Positions 63,940 to 64,000 of a stretch of DNA of 64,000 bases are shown here, in pieces (the stretch's first letter is position 1; each line of letters starts with the position of its first letter). Source of the stretch: Proteiniclasticum sediminis (GTDB taxonomy: Bacteria; Bacillota; Clostridia; Clostridiales; Clostridiaceae); the NCBI RefSeq assembly GCF_018128025.1, contig NZ_JAGSCS010000012.1, forward strand, positions 25,746 through 89,745. The letters are read 5' to 3'. Position numbers and translations under genes: made by a program. The notes beneath the pieces were generated by a model that had not been told where the DNA came from, ran no database searches, and was given only the letters and a program-made list of their open reading frames with translations.

Positions 63940-64000
63940 GTTCAGCAATGTCTCTTCATTGCTTGTTTTTCGGCATAGCAAACAAGCGGGTTTACACCGC

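Noticed and set aside
63961-64000. End of an insertion sequence at the right edge
   Set aside because: GCTTGTTT/AAACAAGC is a short inverted repeat, but no transposase or target duplication is visible in the remaining bases.

Overview
The window looks like chromosomal DNA of a motile, probably anaerobic member of the Clostridia (Bacillota) with fairly high GC. Supporting signs are the near-origin gene order gdpP-rplI-lonC-dnaB, a LonC protease typical of spore-forming lineages, a DnaI/DnaB-type helicase loader pair, Gram-positive style Shine-Dalgarno sequences (AGGAGG, GAGGTGAT) and sigma-A promoters, two chemoreceptor genes with sigma-28-type promoters, and no respiratory chain genes. I do not name a genus. 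There is no rRNA operon, CRISPR array, prophage or insertion sequence.

Layout. 1-5431: c-di-AMP phosphodiesterase (5' cut by the window edge), ribosomal protein L9, LonC, replicative helicase DnaB, a Nudix hydrolase. 5471-9516: pgsA, purA, a flavoprotein and a CoA-binding protein. 9636-9964: tRNA-Glu, -Val, -Asp, -Thr in one transcript. 10049-12182: a small DnaA-box cluster beside the helicase-loader pair. 12312-17189: murA, walJ, a YyzF-like small protein, a SEC-C protein, a lipoprotein and rlmH with a shortened C-terminus. 17203-28311: an LtaS-type synthase, a GpsA-like dehydrogenase, a DUF362 protein, an ECF transporter S component, an FMN-binding lipoprotein with an internal duplication and a Rex-like operator, and small metabolic genes. 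28662-32058: a TAXI-type TRAP transporter. 33138-38991: a 3-hydroxybutyrate/acetoacetate catabolic operon with a divergent LysR regulator. 39065-41686: an ABC exporter. 41829-44105: two genes carrying all three parts of the AmmeMemoRadiSam system. 44383-47206: two chemoreceptors. 47408-48867: a kinase-like/nuclease-like fusion plus a phosphoribosyltransferase, followed by a low-GC stretch without a clear gene. 49481-53747: a GNAT protein, signal peptidase I, a DUF6448 secreted protein, a PhnB-like protein and a uracil-type permease behind a PyrR-type attenuator. 54132-60229: a GntR-controlled amino-sugar operon (two-domain GNAT, PIG-L deacetylase, MurQ, mannose-family PTS). 60409-63883: a NERD-HRDC protein and a superfamily 1 helicase.

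How the parts work together. The left third is replication, cell-wall and nucleotide housekeeping. The rest is mainly nutrient uptake and catabolism, each unit with visible local control: a T-N11-A box for the LysR-controlled ketone-body operon, a three-state RNA attenuator for the permease, a Rex-like site over the lipoprotein promoter, and a motif shared by the gntR promoter and the PTS operon promoter. The best candidates for undescribed biology are the mannose-family PTS/MurQ/PIG-L/GNAT operon and the NERD-HRDC/helicase pair.
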